From NCBI GenBank assembly GCA_904420125.1, contig CAJFUK010000029.1:1-64000 (forward strand): 64,000 nucleotides of DNA, written 5' to 3'. Of the stretch, positions 1-8,122 are shown piece by piece. The position numbers were made by a program, and so were the translations under genes. The stretch is from Candidatus Falkowella caecavicola (GTDB lineage Bacteria; Bacillota; Clostridia; Oscillospirales; Ruminococcaceae). Every line of letters starts with the position of its first letter. Within the stretch, counting starts at the first letter, position 1. The notes below the pieces were generated by a model, which was not told where the DNA came from, made no database searches, and saw only the letters and a program-made list of their open reading frames with translations.

Positions 1-15
1 CCGCATGAATACTGA

Positions 16-50
16 CAAAAATGGGGTAGACATCTAAAGTGTCTACCCCA
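16..50 (-). terminator. Intrinsic terminator of the tRNA-Thr/tRNA-Tyr unit
   Basis: A perfect 10-bp stem (22-31 with 41-50) is followed on the minus strand by a run of Ts (from 16-21). It lies three bases past the CCA end of tRNA-Tyr, so it should end that transcript. Confidence 0.8.
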
Positions 51-52
51 GA

Positions 53-138
53 TGGTGGGAGAGGATGGATTCGGACCATCGAAGCTATAAAGCAACAGAT
101 TTACAGTCTGCCCCCTTTGGCCACTCGGGAACTCTCCC
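53..138 (-). tRNA. tRNA-Tyr (anticodon GTA)
   Basis: Read on the minus strand this is an 86-nt class II tRNA with a GGGAGAG/CTCTCCC acceptor stem, a long variable arm, the T-loop GGTCCGAATCC and anticodon GTA in the loop CTGTAAA. The 3' CCA is encoded. It lies 11 nt after tRNA-Thr and shares its promoter. Confidence 0.95.
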
Positions 139-149
139 ATATTAAATTA

Positions 150-225
150 TGGAGCTGGTGGACGGACTTGAACCCCCGACCTGCTGATTACAAATCAGCT
201 GCTCTACCAACTGAGCTACACCAGC
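150..225 (-). tRNA. tRNA-Thr (anticodon TGT)
   Basis: A 76-nt cloverleaf on the minus strand with acceptor GCTGGTG/CACCAGC, D-arm AGCTCAGTTGGTAGAGC, anticodon TGT and T-arm GGGGGTTCAAGTCC. The CCA end is encoded. It is the first gene of a two-tRNA transcript with tRNA-Tyr. Confidence 0.95.
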
Positions 226-245
226 ATCATTAGCTAACGTATGAC

Positions 246-274
246 ATTATATCATACTAAATTATAGATGTCAA
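246..274 (-). promoter_or_regulatory. Sigma-A promoter of the tRNA-Thr/tRNA-Tyr unit
   Basis: On the minus strand TTGACA (269-274) and TATAAT (246-251) are separated by exactly 17 bp. Both hexamers match consensus, and the -10 lies about 20 nt upstream of the tRNA-Thr 5' end, as expected for a strong tRNA promoter. Confidence 0.85.
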
Positions 275-422
275 CGATTTTTTTGATTTTTTTAATAAAT
301 TTCAGATTCCTGTTTCTGTTTACAAACAGGCAATACCGTTGTACCAGCCGCTGTTATTCCGGTTCATTTATCATTCCCTGTTTGTTTAAAAATATGACTG
401 GAACAAAAAATTCTGCTATTAT

Positions 423-460
423 AAAATGCGGTGTTATTGCCAAAAATAACACCGCATTTT
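423..460 (-). terminator. Long hairpin terminator after tRNA-Pro
   Basis: A perfect 16-bp inverted repeat (423-438 with 445-460) with a 6-nt loop sits 3 nt after the tRNA-Pro 3' end. The A/T ends of the stem supply the U tract on either strand. Confidence 0.8.
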
Positions 461-463
461 CAG

Positions 464-537
464 TCGAGGCGACAGGACTCGAACCTGCGGCATCCTGGTC
501 CCAAACCAGGCACTCTACCAAACTGAGCTACGCCTCG
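464..537 (-). tRNA. tRNA-Pro (anticodon TGG)
   Basis: A 74-nt cloverleaf on the minus strand: acceptor CGAGGCG/CGCCTCG, anticodon loop TTTGGGA (anticodon TGG), T-arm GCAGGTTCGAGTCC. The bases after the discriminator A are CTG, so CCA is not encoded here, unlike the Tyr and Thr genes next to it; it must be added by the CCA-adding enzyme. Confidence 0.95.
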
Positions 538-556
538 AATTTTTTTGACCTATCAT

Positions 557-585
557 ATTATATACATGAATCAAGTATTTGTCAA
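557..585 (-). promoter_or_regulatory. Sigma-A promoter of tRNA-Pro
   Basis: TTGACA (580-585) and TATAAT (557-562) on the minus strand are 17 bp apart, and the -10 ends about 20 nt before the tRNA-Pro 5' end. Confidence 0.85.
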
Positions 586-691
586 GTATCTCCTGCGGCA
601 AATTCAAGATGATATTTTTCACAGAAAAGGAAATACTAAAGCCAGCAATCGCTCTGTGCGGCTGTATCATGAATAAAACGGAGGTTTCACA

Positions 692-2056
692 ATGGGAACG
701 CAAACAAACAATAACCGCCGCCGTGCTATACGCCTGACAAGCTTTTCACTGGCAGCGGCCGCTGTATGTGGATTTGGATGGTATAAAAATTACCATCAGA
801 GTCAGTATTATCAAAATGCCCTGGAAATGTCTTATATGCGGGCAATCGAAGATCTCGCCAGTTATATGAATGACTTAAACGGTACGCTGGCCAAAAGCAT
901 GTATTCCGGCACACCAGAACAGCTGTCCCGATTGAGTGCGGATATCTGGCGTGACGCAGGATATGCCAAAAATTCTCTTTCACAGATTCCAACTGGCTTT
1001 GTGCAATTGGAAAAGACCTATAAATATCTTTCTCAGGTAGGTGACTATGCTAAAAGCATGGCCAGAAAGGTATCTTCCGGCCAAACTCTGTCAGAAGAAG
1101 AACGTCGCAACATGCAGAAACTCAGCGAATACGGAAAAGCGCTGGAAGAACAGCTGTTCGTGTTACAGGATGAAATTATGGTAGGCAATGTTTCGTATGA
1201 AGAGGTTGAAGACACACTGTCCAATCAACAGCTGGATCCAAATCAGTCTCAAACGGTTAATGTCGGGGATGGCTTCAAAGATTTTGAAGACGGGATCGAC
1301 GGCTATCCGACTCTAATCTACGACGGCCCTTTTTCGGACCATATTCTAGAAAAAGAACCTGAATTTTTAAAAGGTCAGCCGGAAATCTCCAGAGAAGAAG
1401 CAAGAAAACGTGCGGCCGCTATTTTAGGGACCGAAGAAGCCAATGTACAGGACGATTCAGATGAAGATGGAAAAATGCCCTCCTATGGGTTTTATGCAGA
1501 GGACTCTGTCATTTCTGTCACAAAGGCTGGCGGCTTTATCTGTTACACATTAAGTTCTCGGCCCGTCTCCGAAGACAGAATTCAGATGGAACAAGCCTGC
1601 CAAATGGCCGAAAAGTATTTAAAAGATATCGGTTATGATCATATGCAGACCACGTATTATGAGAAGAACAATAATGTCCTGACAGTGAATTTTGCCGCAA
1701 AAGAGGGAGAGGTAACCTGTTATACAGATCTGATCAAGGTCAGCGTGGCATTGGACAATGGAGAAATTCTGGGAATGGATGCACGTGGATATCTGACCAA
1801 TCATAAAAGCCGTTCCCTGCCGGCGCCATCAATTTCTGAAGAAGATGCACGGAATACCTGTAGTCCCCTTTTGGAAGTACAGGAAGTCAAACTGGCCCTG
1901 ATCCCCTCAGCAGGACAAAATGAAATTTACTGCTATGAACTCAACTGTTTATCTGAGACCGGAGACCATGTTCTGGTCTATATCAATGCAGAAACAGGCG
2001 CAGAAGAACAAATTTTGATTCTCTTGATCAACGAAAACGGTACCTTGACGATTTAA
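692..2056 (+). CDS. ypeB: Germination protein YpeB
   Basis: YpeB is needed to place and stabilise the cortex-lytic enzyme SleB in the spore. The 454-residue protein has a basic N-terminus, one membrane segment (about residues 12-31), a helical region (about 35-190) and a C-terminal region with repeated PepSY-like units ending in an INAETGAEEQI segment, the usual YpeB plan and length. The start is set by GGAGG seven bases before the ATG. It is alone on the plus strand: sleB, its usual upstream partner, is not next to it. A hairpin at 2120-2158 closes the gene. Family assignment is firm; the role in this organism is inferred from Bacillus. Confidence 0.88.
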   Translation: MGTQTNNNRRRAIRLTSFSLAAAAVCGFGWYKNYHQSQYYQNALEMSYMRAIEDLASYMNDLNGTLAKSMYSGTPEQLSRLSADIWRDAGYAKNSLSQIPTGFVQLEKTYKYLSQVGDYAKSMARKVSSGQTLSEEERRNMQKLSEYGKALEEQLFVLQDEIMVGNVSYEEVEDTLSNQQLDPNQSQTVNVGDGFKDFEDGIDGYPTLIYDGPFSDHILEKEPEFLKGQPEISREEARKRAAAILGTEEANVQDDSDEDGKMPSYGFYAEDSVISVTKAGGFICYTLSSRPVSEDRIQMEQACQMAEKYLKDIGYDHMQTTYYEKNNNVLTVNFAAKEGEVTCYTDLIKVSVALDNGEILGMDARGYLTNHKSRSLPAPSISEEDARNTCSPLLEVQEVKLALIPSAGQNEIYCYELNCLSETGDHVLVYINAETGAEEQILILLINENGTLTI

Positions 2057-2119
2057 GCGCTTAGCCGCCAGACTATACCGGATATAGGCGTACTGTTCCA
2101 AAGATTCACAGCATACAGG

Positions 2120-2158
2120 AAAAATCCGGCAGGGAATGATTTTCCCTGCCGGATTTTT
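2120..2158. terminator. Bidirectional terminator between ypeB and the alpha-xylosidase gene
   Basis: A perfect 17-bp inverted repeat (2120-2136 with 2142-2158), A-rich on one side and T-rich on the other, lies between two convergent genes and can end transcription from both. Confidence 0.8.
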
Positions 2159-2198
2159 ATCCTGATAATCTACATACTGCCAATTCCTCAAATCCGGA

Positions 2199-4496
2199 TT
2201 ACAGTAAAATTTTTGTTTCTCCGTTGACAAGTGCAGCCTCTGTTTTCCTTCCGTCGTACCATAAGACCGCTTTGGATTCCCCACTCAGACCGGACGCTGA
2301 AACTGTCACCGTATTTCCAGAGCGTACAGCCGAAACTCTTGCTGCTTTGTTCCCATCCTGCGTATAAATATCCGTCTGTGTGCTGCAGCCGTCTGCCAGT
2401 TCAAAAATATTAGCCGTTATACTTTCTGTATAATCGTATACCGCCTTGCAGTCGCAGCAGCCGATTACTAAAATGCTGTTTTCGCGCGCCATTAGCGGCA
2501 TATGCATGTAGTCAAACTGCTCGGTATACCATTTTCCGCCGCAACGTACCTCACCACTGAGGAAATTGGTCCATTTTCCTTCCGGCAGATAATACTTAGC
2601 TGTACCGTCCTCACTGAATATCGGTGCTACTAACAGATTGCTGCCCAACATAAACTGCCGATCCAGATATCCACAGGTATCATCCTGCGGAAACTCCAGT
2701 ACCATAGCACGCATCATCGGCACACCGGTTTGTGCTGTTTCACAGGCGTTGGTGAACAGATAGGGCATCAGGCTTACTTTCAGCTTGGTAAATTTCCGCG
2801 TCACTGCCACGGCTTCCTCGTCATAGAGCCACGGCACTTTATACTGGCCGCTGCCATGATAGCGGCTGTGGGTAGAAAGCAAGCCAAACTGCGTCCAGCG
2901 TTTATACAGATCCGGCTGGCAACCGTCTTCAAATCCACCGATATCATGGCTCCAAAATCCGAAACCGGACAGAGTAAAGGAAAGCCCGCCACGCAAGGAT
3001 TCCGCCATGGACGGATAGGTAGACACACAGTCTCCACCCCAATGGACCGGATATTTCTGTCCGCCGGCTGTCGCCGAACGGGCAAATAATACCGCCTGAT
3101 CTTTTCCTAAACGGCGCTCCAACAACTCAAAAACCGTGTTATTATACAGTTCGGTATAATAGTTATGCATCTTTTGGGGATCTGACCCATCAAAATAAAC
3201 GACATCTGTTGGGATTCGCTCGCCGAAATCGGTCTTAAACGCATCTACTCCCATGTCGATCAGCGCTTCCAGCTTGGACTGATACCATTTGCAGGCAGCC
3301 GGGTTTGTAAAATCAACCAATGCCATGCCATCCTGCCACATATCCCACTGCCAAACATTCCCGTTAGGCCGTTTGAGGAAATAACCGTTTTTCATCCCCT
3401 CATCAAACAGTGGAGACTTCTGACCAATATAAGGGTTAATCCAGACGCAAACCTTAATCCCCTTTTCATGGATTTTACGCAGCATTTCTTTCGGGTTGGG
3501 GAAAGTTGAGGCTTTCCACTGGAAATTACACCACTCAAATTCTTCCATCCAACAACAGTCAAAATGGAAAACATCCAGCGGAATATCCCGCTCAATCATC
3601 CCATCGATAAACTCATTGACCGTTTTTTCATCATAATTGGTTACAAAAGAGGTAGATAGCCACAAACCAAAGGACCAAGCCGGCGGCAAAGAAGGTTTTC
3701 CTGTGAGGGTTGTATAATTGGAGAGTACTTCTTTCAGATCAGCGCCGCCAATCACATAATATTCCAAACTCTCACCAGGCACAGAAAACTCCACGCGAGA
3801 AACTTTTTCAGACGCTACTTCAAAAGAAACCCGATCCGGCTGATTGACAAAGACGCCATAGCCCTTATTCGTAACATAAAATGGGATATTTTTATAGGAC
3901 TGATCGCTGCCGGTTCCCCCATCATCATTCCAGATGTCGACTGTCTGTCCATTCTTGACAAACGCAGTAAACCGTTCTCCCAATCCATAGACCAACTCCC
4001 CGACATCCAGGGTGAGTTCTTCTTTCATATAAGTTGTATCGGATGCAAACAGGAACTTTTCTCCGGCAGTCGCAGTCACATGGCCCAGCGCCTTATTCAT
4101 GCTGGATGTCAGCAGACGGTCCCCGTGATAGAACTTCATATAGAAATTATAATTGCCCTTACCGATATGAAGAGACGTATCACCGCTCCGATAAGTATAC
4201 TCGGCGCCTTCTGTCTGGATCTCCACTTCCGGCTGATAATCCGCAACTAAAAATTCCGGGCCATGATTGACCGCTCCTTTATGGTGATAGGCCTTGACCT
4301 TAATCACATTTTTCAAAGGAGACGAAATTTCCAGTGTAATTGTACCGCCGCCCAGCGTGCAGCCCATGTTGTGAATCGGAACACAGGGCGCGTATAACTT
4401 CAGCGTCTGCCCCTCTATCTTGGCATCATACACCCCATTGGGATGCATCATTCGGAATCCATCCTTTGTCAACCAATATCCATTTGTAAACTTCAT
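2199..4496 (-). CDS. yicI: GH31 alpha-xylosidase, YicI type
   Basis: This enzyme removes alpha-1,6-xylose from xyloglucan-derived oligosaccharides such as isoprimeverose. It has no signal peptide, so it is cytoplasmic. The sequence follows E. coli YicI almost end to end: GELVYGLGERFTA, NIPFYVTNKGYGVFVNQPD, the nucleophile Asp in FKTDFGERIP (about residue 423) and the acid/base Asp in VHWGGD (about 489), then the beta-sandwich domains. I start it at MKFTNGYW, as YicI does, with GGTGA five bases upstream; an in-frame TTG 27 nt earlier with AAAGGA is possible. At the YicI specificity pair Cys-Phe in HFDCFW this protein has Cys-Cys. It lies downstream of a secreted GH5 glucanase, which fits xyloglucan use. 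Confidence 0.9.
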   Translation of the reverse strand: MKFTNGYWLTKDGFRMMHPNGVYDAKIEGQTLKLYAPCVPIHNMGCTLGGGTITLEISSPLKNVIKVKAYHHKGAVNHGPEFLVADYQPEVEIQTEGAEYTYRSGDTSLHIGKGNYNFYMKFYHGDRLLTSSMNKALGHVTATAGEKFLFASDTTYMKEELTLDVGELVYGLGERFTAFVKNGQTVDIWNDDGGTGSDQSYKNIPFYVTNKGYGVFVNQPDRVSFEVASEKVSRVEFSVPGESLEYYVIGGADLKEVLSNYTTLTGKPSLPPAWSFGLWLSTSFVTNYDEKTVNEFIDGMIERDIPLDVFHFDCCWMEEFEWCNFQWKASTFPNPKEMLRKIHEKGIKVCVWINPYIGQKSPLFDEGMKNGYFLKRPNGNVWQWDMWQDGMALVDFTNPAACKWYQSKLEALIDMGVDAFKTDFGERIPTDVVYFDGSDPQKMHNYYTELYNNTVFELLERRLGKDQAVLFARSATAGGQKYPVHWGGDCVSTYPSMAESLRGGLSFTLSGFGFWSHDIGGFEDGCQPDLYKRWTQFGLLSTHSRYHGSGQYKVPWLYDEEAVAVTRKFTKLKVSLMPYLFTNACETAQTGVPMMRAMVLEFPQDDTCGYLDRQFMLGSNLLVAPIFSEDGTAKYYLPEGKWTNFLSGEVRCGGKWYTEQFDYMHMPLMARENSILVIGCCDCKAVYDYTESITANIFELADGCSTQTDIYTQDGNKAARVSAVRSGNTVTVSASGLSGESKAVLWYDGRKTEAALVNGETKILL

Positions 4497-4615
4497 AACA
4501 GTCACCATGCCTTTGCAGTGCAAAAGCGATCCTTTCTTTCAAAAATTGAGCCAGTGTAAAATTGCTATGCATAAAAAGGGTCCGCACGATGATTTTTACT
4601 TTCATCTACCATTTA

Positions 4616-4640
4616 CATGTAACACTGGACAAGTTACATG
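4616..4640. promoter_or_regulatory. Dyad in the yicI leader
   Basis: The inverted repeat CATGTAAC-N9-GTTACATG lies about 120 nt upstream of the yicI start and downstream of its probable promoter. It could be a repressor operator or an RNA hairpin; it has no U tract. Confidence 0.35.
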
Positions 4641-4746
4641 ATACTGCCTGCCCCGGCTAGCATTCCCTTTCTGCAAGGAGTCTCCGGACGGCTATCGGCA
4701 AAACATCTCATCCTGCCGTCAAAAATTCCGAGACAACCATGACTAC

Positions 4747-4775
4747 ATCATAATATACTCGCCTGTAAAGATCAA
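4747..4775 (-). promoter_or_regulatory. Probable promoter of yicI
   Basis: On the minus strand TTGATC (4770-4775) and TATGAT (4747-4752) are 17 bp apart. It would give a leader of roughly 245 nt. Confidence 0.5.
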
Positions 4776-4813
4776 GTGTTATTTGTAAATTTTTCAGAGG
4801 ATATGCAGCCGAT

Positions 4814-6565
4814 TTATTCCTGCGAAGTCTCTGCCGGTTCTGCAATCCGTATCATAATTTCAACCGGTGCAGTTCCCCAAAAATGGAAGGTGCATTTTGT
4901 GTCCTCATCCAGCATCTCTAAAAAATGTTTTGTCAATACAATGCCGGAATCTGTGACATAAAAATCTTCATCATACCGCAGATACGGCGTCCAGCTATCC
5001 TGGGTACTGGCATTGGCGCCGCTCTCGACTTCTACCGCGGATACCGTCTGCAAAGAAGCGCCGTAAAATTCGACCGAAACCGTCAGATCAAATTTTTCAC
5101 CCTGTGCCGAGAGCGTATATTCTGTGTGCCCAACGGTCGGCTGATTGATCTGAAAGATATCTAAATGGTAATCCGCACCCTCGGAGAATCGGAAATCCAA
5201 TGTAGCACTGAGGCCGTATTCTGTTTTCTGGACCGACTCCAGATATTCCCGCTTTAAAGTCACAACGTTGCCATCAAGTAGATAATCTTGTCCCAGTGTC
5301 AACGCACGCTCTCCTTCATAAATGCCCTGCAGGGTGTTACCTCGAAGTTCCATATTCACTTTTTTATCTTCCAGCTGTTCTGACGGATTGAGATAAATAG
5401 CGCCCGGAATGACAAACGAATTCTCCTGCGATCCCGCTGCCTGTAAAATGATTTCCGCAATCCGCGGATAATTCCATTCTTTCGCAGACCGGTTATAGAT
5501 GGTGCCATTATCCCACAGCATTACAGAGATCTGATTTGCCTGTGCAGTTTCCGTAATATAGTCGTACCAGTATAATTGCGCGGGTTCGTATACATAAGCG
5601 TTGCAGGCAAATTCAGTCAACAAGACCGGTATGCCCTTAGCTACATAGGTATCGTGCAAACGCACAAAAAGATCCTGTACTACGTTCTTATCTTCTTCTG
5701 TGCCCCAGGAAGTTTTTCCCCACCAATTAGAAACAAAGTCCCAGGGGGAATAATAATGGAACGTCACCATCAAACGGTCATCTTCCGGTAGAACCAGTCC
5801 CTCCATGGTCTTCTCTGGATCATTTCCGGATCCACTGAGAATTAAGCACCGTTCTGTATTACCGCCACCTGTAGCCCGTACTGTTTCTACAAATTCACGG
5901 TTTAACGTATTGAGCTGATCATCGGTTAAAGTAGTCGGCGGTTCATTCAGCGCTTCAAAAAGCAGGAACTGACTTTTATCTTTAAACCGCTCTGCAATCT
6001 GACTCCAGATCTTGACAAATTTTTGGGTGGTTTCTTCCGGCTGTTCGGTCATATTTGCAACCCATTCCCAGGAATCATGATACATGTTGAGTACCGCATA
6101 AGCACCCTGATCAATCACCCAGTCTACAACCTGCTCCACCCGATCTAACCAAATCGAATCAATGATATAATCAGGGCCTTCACCGACATGATGCGTCCAG
6201 GTAACTGGTATCCGAATACTGCGAAATCCATCTGCCAGAATGCCATCAATGGTCGATTTCTCGACCAGTTCATTGTTCCAGGACGTCTCGGTTGGAATGG
6301 CATCCAGCGAATTCCCAAGATTCCATCCCGGCTGCATGGCCTGCGCCATTTCGATCGGAGTCTGCTGGTTGAACGAATTTGGCTCCTGCAGTTCCGATTC
6401 TTCTTCCACTTGACTTTGTGTCTGACTTTCGGCAGAAGAAACAAATGGCTCGGATGAAAGTGTGTCGCTGCTGGTTGTTTCCCCCGTCCGACAGCCTGCC
6501 AGAATACTCATCGACAACACGGCGGCCAAACAAAGAGCCTGTATCTTAATAAATTGATCTTTCAT
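4814..6565 (-). CDS. Secreted GH5 endoglucanase lipoprotein
   Basis: Endo-acting beta-glucanase displayed on the cell surface. Residues 1-25 are a lipoprotein signal with lipobox ILAGC (Cys25), followed by a Ser/Gln/Glu-rich linker to about 68. The GH5 barrel spans about 70-375: GWNLGNSLD, MYHDSW, acid/base Glu208 in ALNEPP, HYY at 270-272 and nucleophile Glu318 in LLTEFA. From about 385 comes a CBM_X2-like beta-sandwich (IYLNPSEQLED...), then a further domain of about 100 residues to the end that I cannot name. Start set by GGAGG before the ATG. Exact substrate (cellulose, xyloglucan or mixed-linkage glucan) cannot be read from sequence; the adjacent alpha-xylosidase favours xyloglucan. Confidence 0.88.
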   Translation of the reverse strand: MKDQFIKIQALCLAAVLSMSILAGCRTGETTSSDTLSSEPFVSSAESQTQSQVEEESELQEPNSFNQQTPIEMAQAMQPGWNLGNSLDAIPTETSWNNELVEKSTIDGILADGFRSIRIPVTWTHHVGEGPDYIIDSIWLDRVEQVVDWVIDQGAYAVLNMYHDSWEWVANMTEQPEETTQKFVKIWSQIAERFKDKSQFLLFEALNEPPTTLTDDQLNTLNREFVETVRATGGGNTERCLILSGSGNDPEKTMEGLVLPEDDRLMVTFHYYSPWDFVSNWWGKTSWGTEEDKNVVQDLFVRLHDTYVAKGIPVLLTEFACNAYVYEPAQLYWYDYITETAQANQISVMLWDNGTIYNRSAKEWNYPRIAEIILQAAGSQENSFVIPGAIYLNPSEQLEDKKVNMELRGNTLQGIYEGERALTLGQDYLLDGNVVTLKREYLESVQKTEYGLSATLDFRFSEGADYHLDIFQINQPTVGHTEYTLSAQGEKFDLTVSVEFYGASLQTVSAVEVESGANASTQDSWTPYLRYDEDFYVTDSGIVLTKHFLEMLDEDTKCTFHFWGTAPVEIMIRIAEPAETSQE

Positions 6566-6623
6566 GAAAATCCTCCGGTAACATTGGTTGTGCTAAGCAC
6601 CTTTTTACTGAGTTTGTCTTTAT

Positions 6624-6652
6624 ATTATACCGCTTTTTTCCCTATTTTACAA
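6624..6652 (-). promoter_or_regulatory. Sigma-A promoter of the GH5 gene
   Basis: TTGTAA (6647-6652) and TATAAT (6624-6629) on the minus strand, 17 bp apart, about 60 nt upstream of the start codon. Confidence 0.7.
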
Positions 6653-6975
6653 TAGATTTCGCACAAAATGTCTCCCAGCCCGCCAGGGATGGACCCTGAC
6701 GGTTACCGTTTCCTGACGGGATCCTGGTACAAAAATCATTTAATCTTTGCCAATCAGAATACAAAAACACATAACAAATGGATAGGAGGGACGGCATATC
6801 ATCCTATCGGTTGTTGAACGCAGCCAGTCCTTCTGTACTTGAAACAGCATCCTATCCTATTTGTCTGCAGATCCATCAAAGAGCTTCTGTAATCCGCCAG
6901 CGAGGTATCCAAAATCGAGCGCATACTGTAAAATATTCATTTTTGATCATATCGGCCACAGATACCGGCCGCCTA
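6653..6975. other. Intergenic stretch with no recognised gene
   Basis: Between the GH5 promoter and the terminator of the ABC operon. I see no open frame with a ribosome-binding site, no tRNA and no clear repeat. Confidence 0.4.
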
Positions 6976-7010
6976 CAAAAAAAACGGGCAGCCACAGCCG
7001 CCCGTTTTTT
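6976..7010 (-). terminator. Terminator of the carbohydrate ABC operon
   Basis: An 11-bp stem (6979-6989 with 7000-7010) rich in G/C, flanked by A and T tracts, lies about 84 nt after the last permease stop codon. On the minus strand it ends in eight Ts. Confidence 0.8.
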
Positions 7011-7093
7011 CTCAAAATATTGTTTGATATAGATGGACCAGAGCACTTGCAGTTTCCTGTCTTTCTCTGACCCTCCTTGTGTAAAAATACCTG

Positions 7094-8104
7094 CTAACCA
7101 ACGATACCCGCGCGTTCCATACCTTCTACAAAATATCTCTGACCGACCAGATAGACAATAATCAGCGGCAAGATAAATAAGCCGCACCCTGCATATTTTG
7201 TCGGGATAACGTATGTAAGGTTGGTAACCTCCGAACTACCAGTAATAGCGGATGTGATATTAACCAAACGTACAGCCAGCGTACGGTTTGCAGATTCCAA
7301 ATACATATCCGGTTCAAACACATCATTCCAATGCCATACAAAGGAAAGCAGAATAACGGATACCATCGGCGCCGTAGCATTCGGCCACATAATCCGCATA
7401 TATGTCCGGAAAGGACCGCATCCATCGATATAGCCCGCCTCTTCCAACTCTTTGGGCATACCACGGTAGAACTGTCGGAACAGATAGATAAACAAACCGC
7501 TCTTTAATCCGACACCAAAGAAGGAAGGCAAAATTAATGGAACAAAGGTATTGACCAGATTGATGGGTCCGCCCGTAATCGCCGTGAATATACCGAAAAT
7601 ATCAAAGGTTCTGTACTGCAGGTACTGCGGGAGGACAATCGTCTGGACCGGAATAATCAGCGTCAGAATGACCAAAGCGAAAATCAGGTTTTTCTCTTTG
7701 AATTTAAAACGCGCAAATCCATATCCGATAAAAGAACAGGTGATCGTCTGCAACACAGTTGTCGTCACAGCAATAATCAAAGTATTTTTCAAGCCGGCCA
7801 AATAGTCGATAGCCTCAAAAGCTGCTGGATAGTTGGAAAGGCTGGGATGCTTTGGAACCCATACGGTTGTCGAGTCCAGCATATCCGCCTGCGACTTCAG
7901 GCTGGTAGAAACAATATAGATGACAGGATAAATCAAAACATATACCAGACCGGTAAAAAGAATCAGAAGGAAAATGTTGAGCAACACATTCTTCCAGAAA
8001 GGGGCCTGTTTGACTTTATGTTTCTGGCGATTCAGCCACTGATTGAACGTCGGGCCTTTCTTTTTCAAACCGGCTGGTTTTGCCGAAATTGCTTTTTGAC
8101 TCAC
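7094..8104 (-). CDS. Carbohydrate ABC transporter permease, MalG-like (pair 2)
   Basis: One inner-membrane half of a sugar importer. The 336-residue protein has a basic N-terminal tail of about 35 residues, six predicted membrane segments and the EAA loop EEAGYIDGCGPFRTYMRIMWP that touches the ATPase. It is slightly longer than usual for MalG-type subunits. The start is GTG with GGAGG upstream. It is the last gene of the operon and pairs with the permease just upstream (18-nt gap). No ATPase gene is in the operon, so a shared MsmK-type ATPase elsewhere is inferred. Confidence 0.88.
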   Translation of the reverse strand: MSQKAISAKPAGLKKKGPTFNQWLNRQKHKVKQAPFWKNVLLNIFLLILFTGLVYVLIYPVIYIVSTSLKSQADMLDSTTVWVPKHPSLSNYPAAFEAIDYLAGLKNTLIIAVTTTVLQTITCSFIGYGFARFKFKEKNLIFALVILTLIIPVQTIVLPQYLQYRTFDIFGIFTAITGGPINLVNTFVPLILPSFFGVGLKSGLFIYLFRQFYRGMPKELEEAGYIDGCGPFRTYMRIMWPNATAPMVSVILLSFVWHWNDVFEPDMYLESANRTLAVRLVNITSAITGSSEVTNLTYVIPTKYAGCGLFILPLIIVYLVGQRYFVEGMERAGIVG

Positions 8105-8122
8105 TTCTATTCCCTCCGTCCT

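Larger units (their letters stand above)
4497..4813. other. 317-nt spacer: yicI promoter and 5' leader
   Basis: No gene is evident. The stretch holds the probable yicI promoter at 4747-4775, a leader of about 245 nt, and an 8-bp dyad at 4616-4640. I see no hairpin terminator for the upstream GH5 gene. Confidence 0.5.

Noticed and set aside
39-612. Two plus-strand frames across the tRNA genes
   Set aside because: They read through the antisense of three tRNAs and a terminator; no protein is expected.
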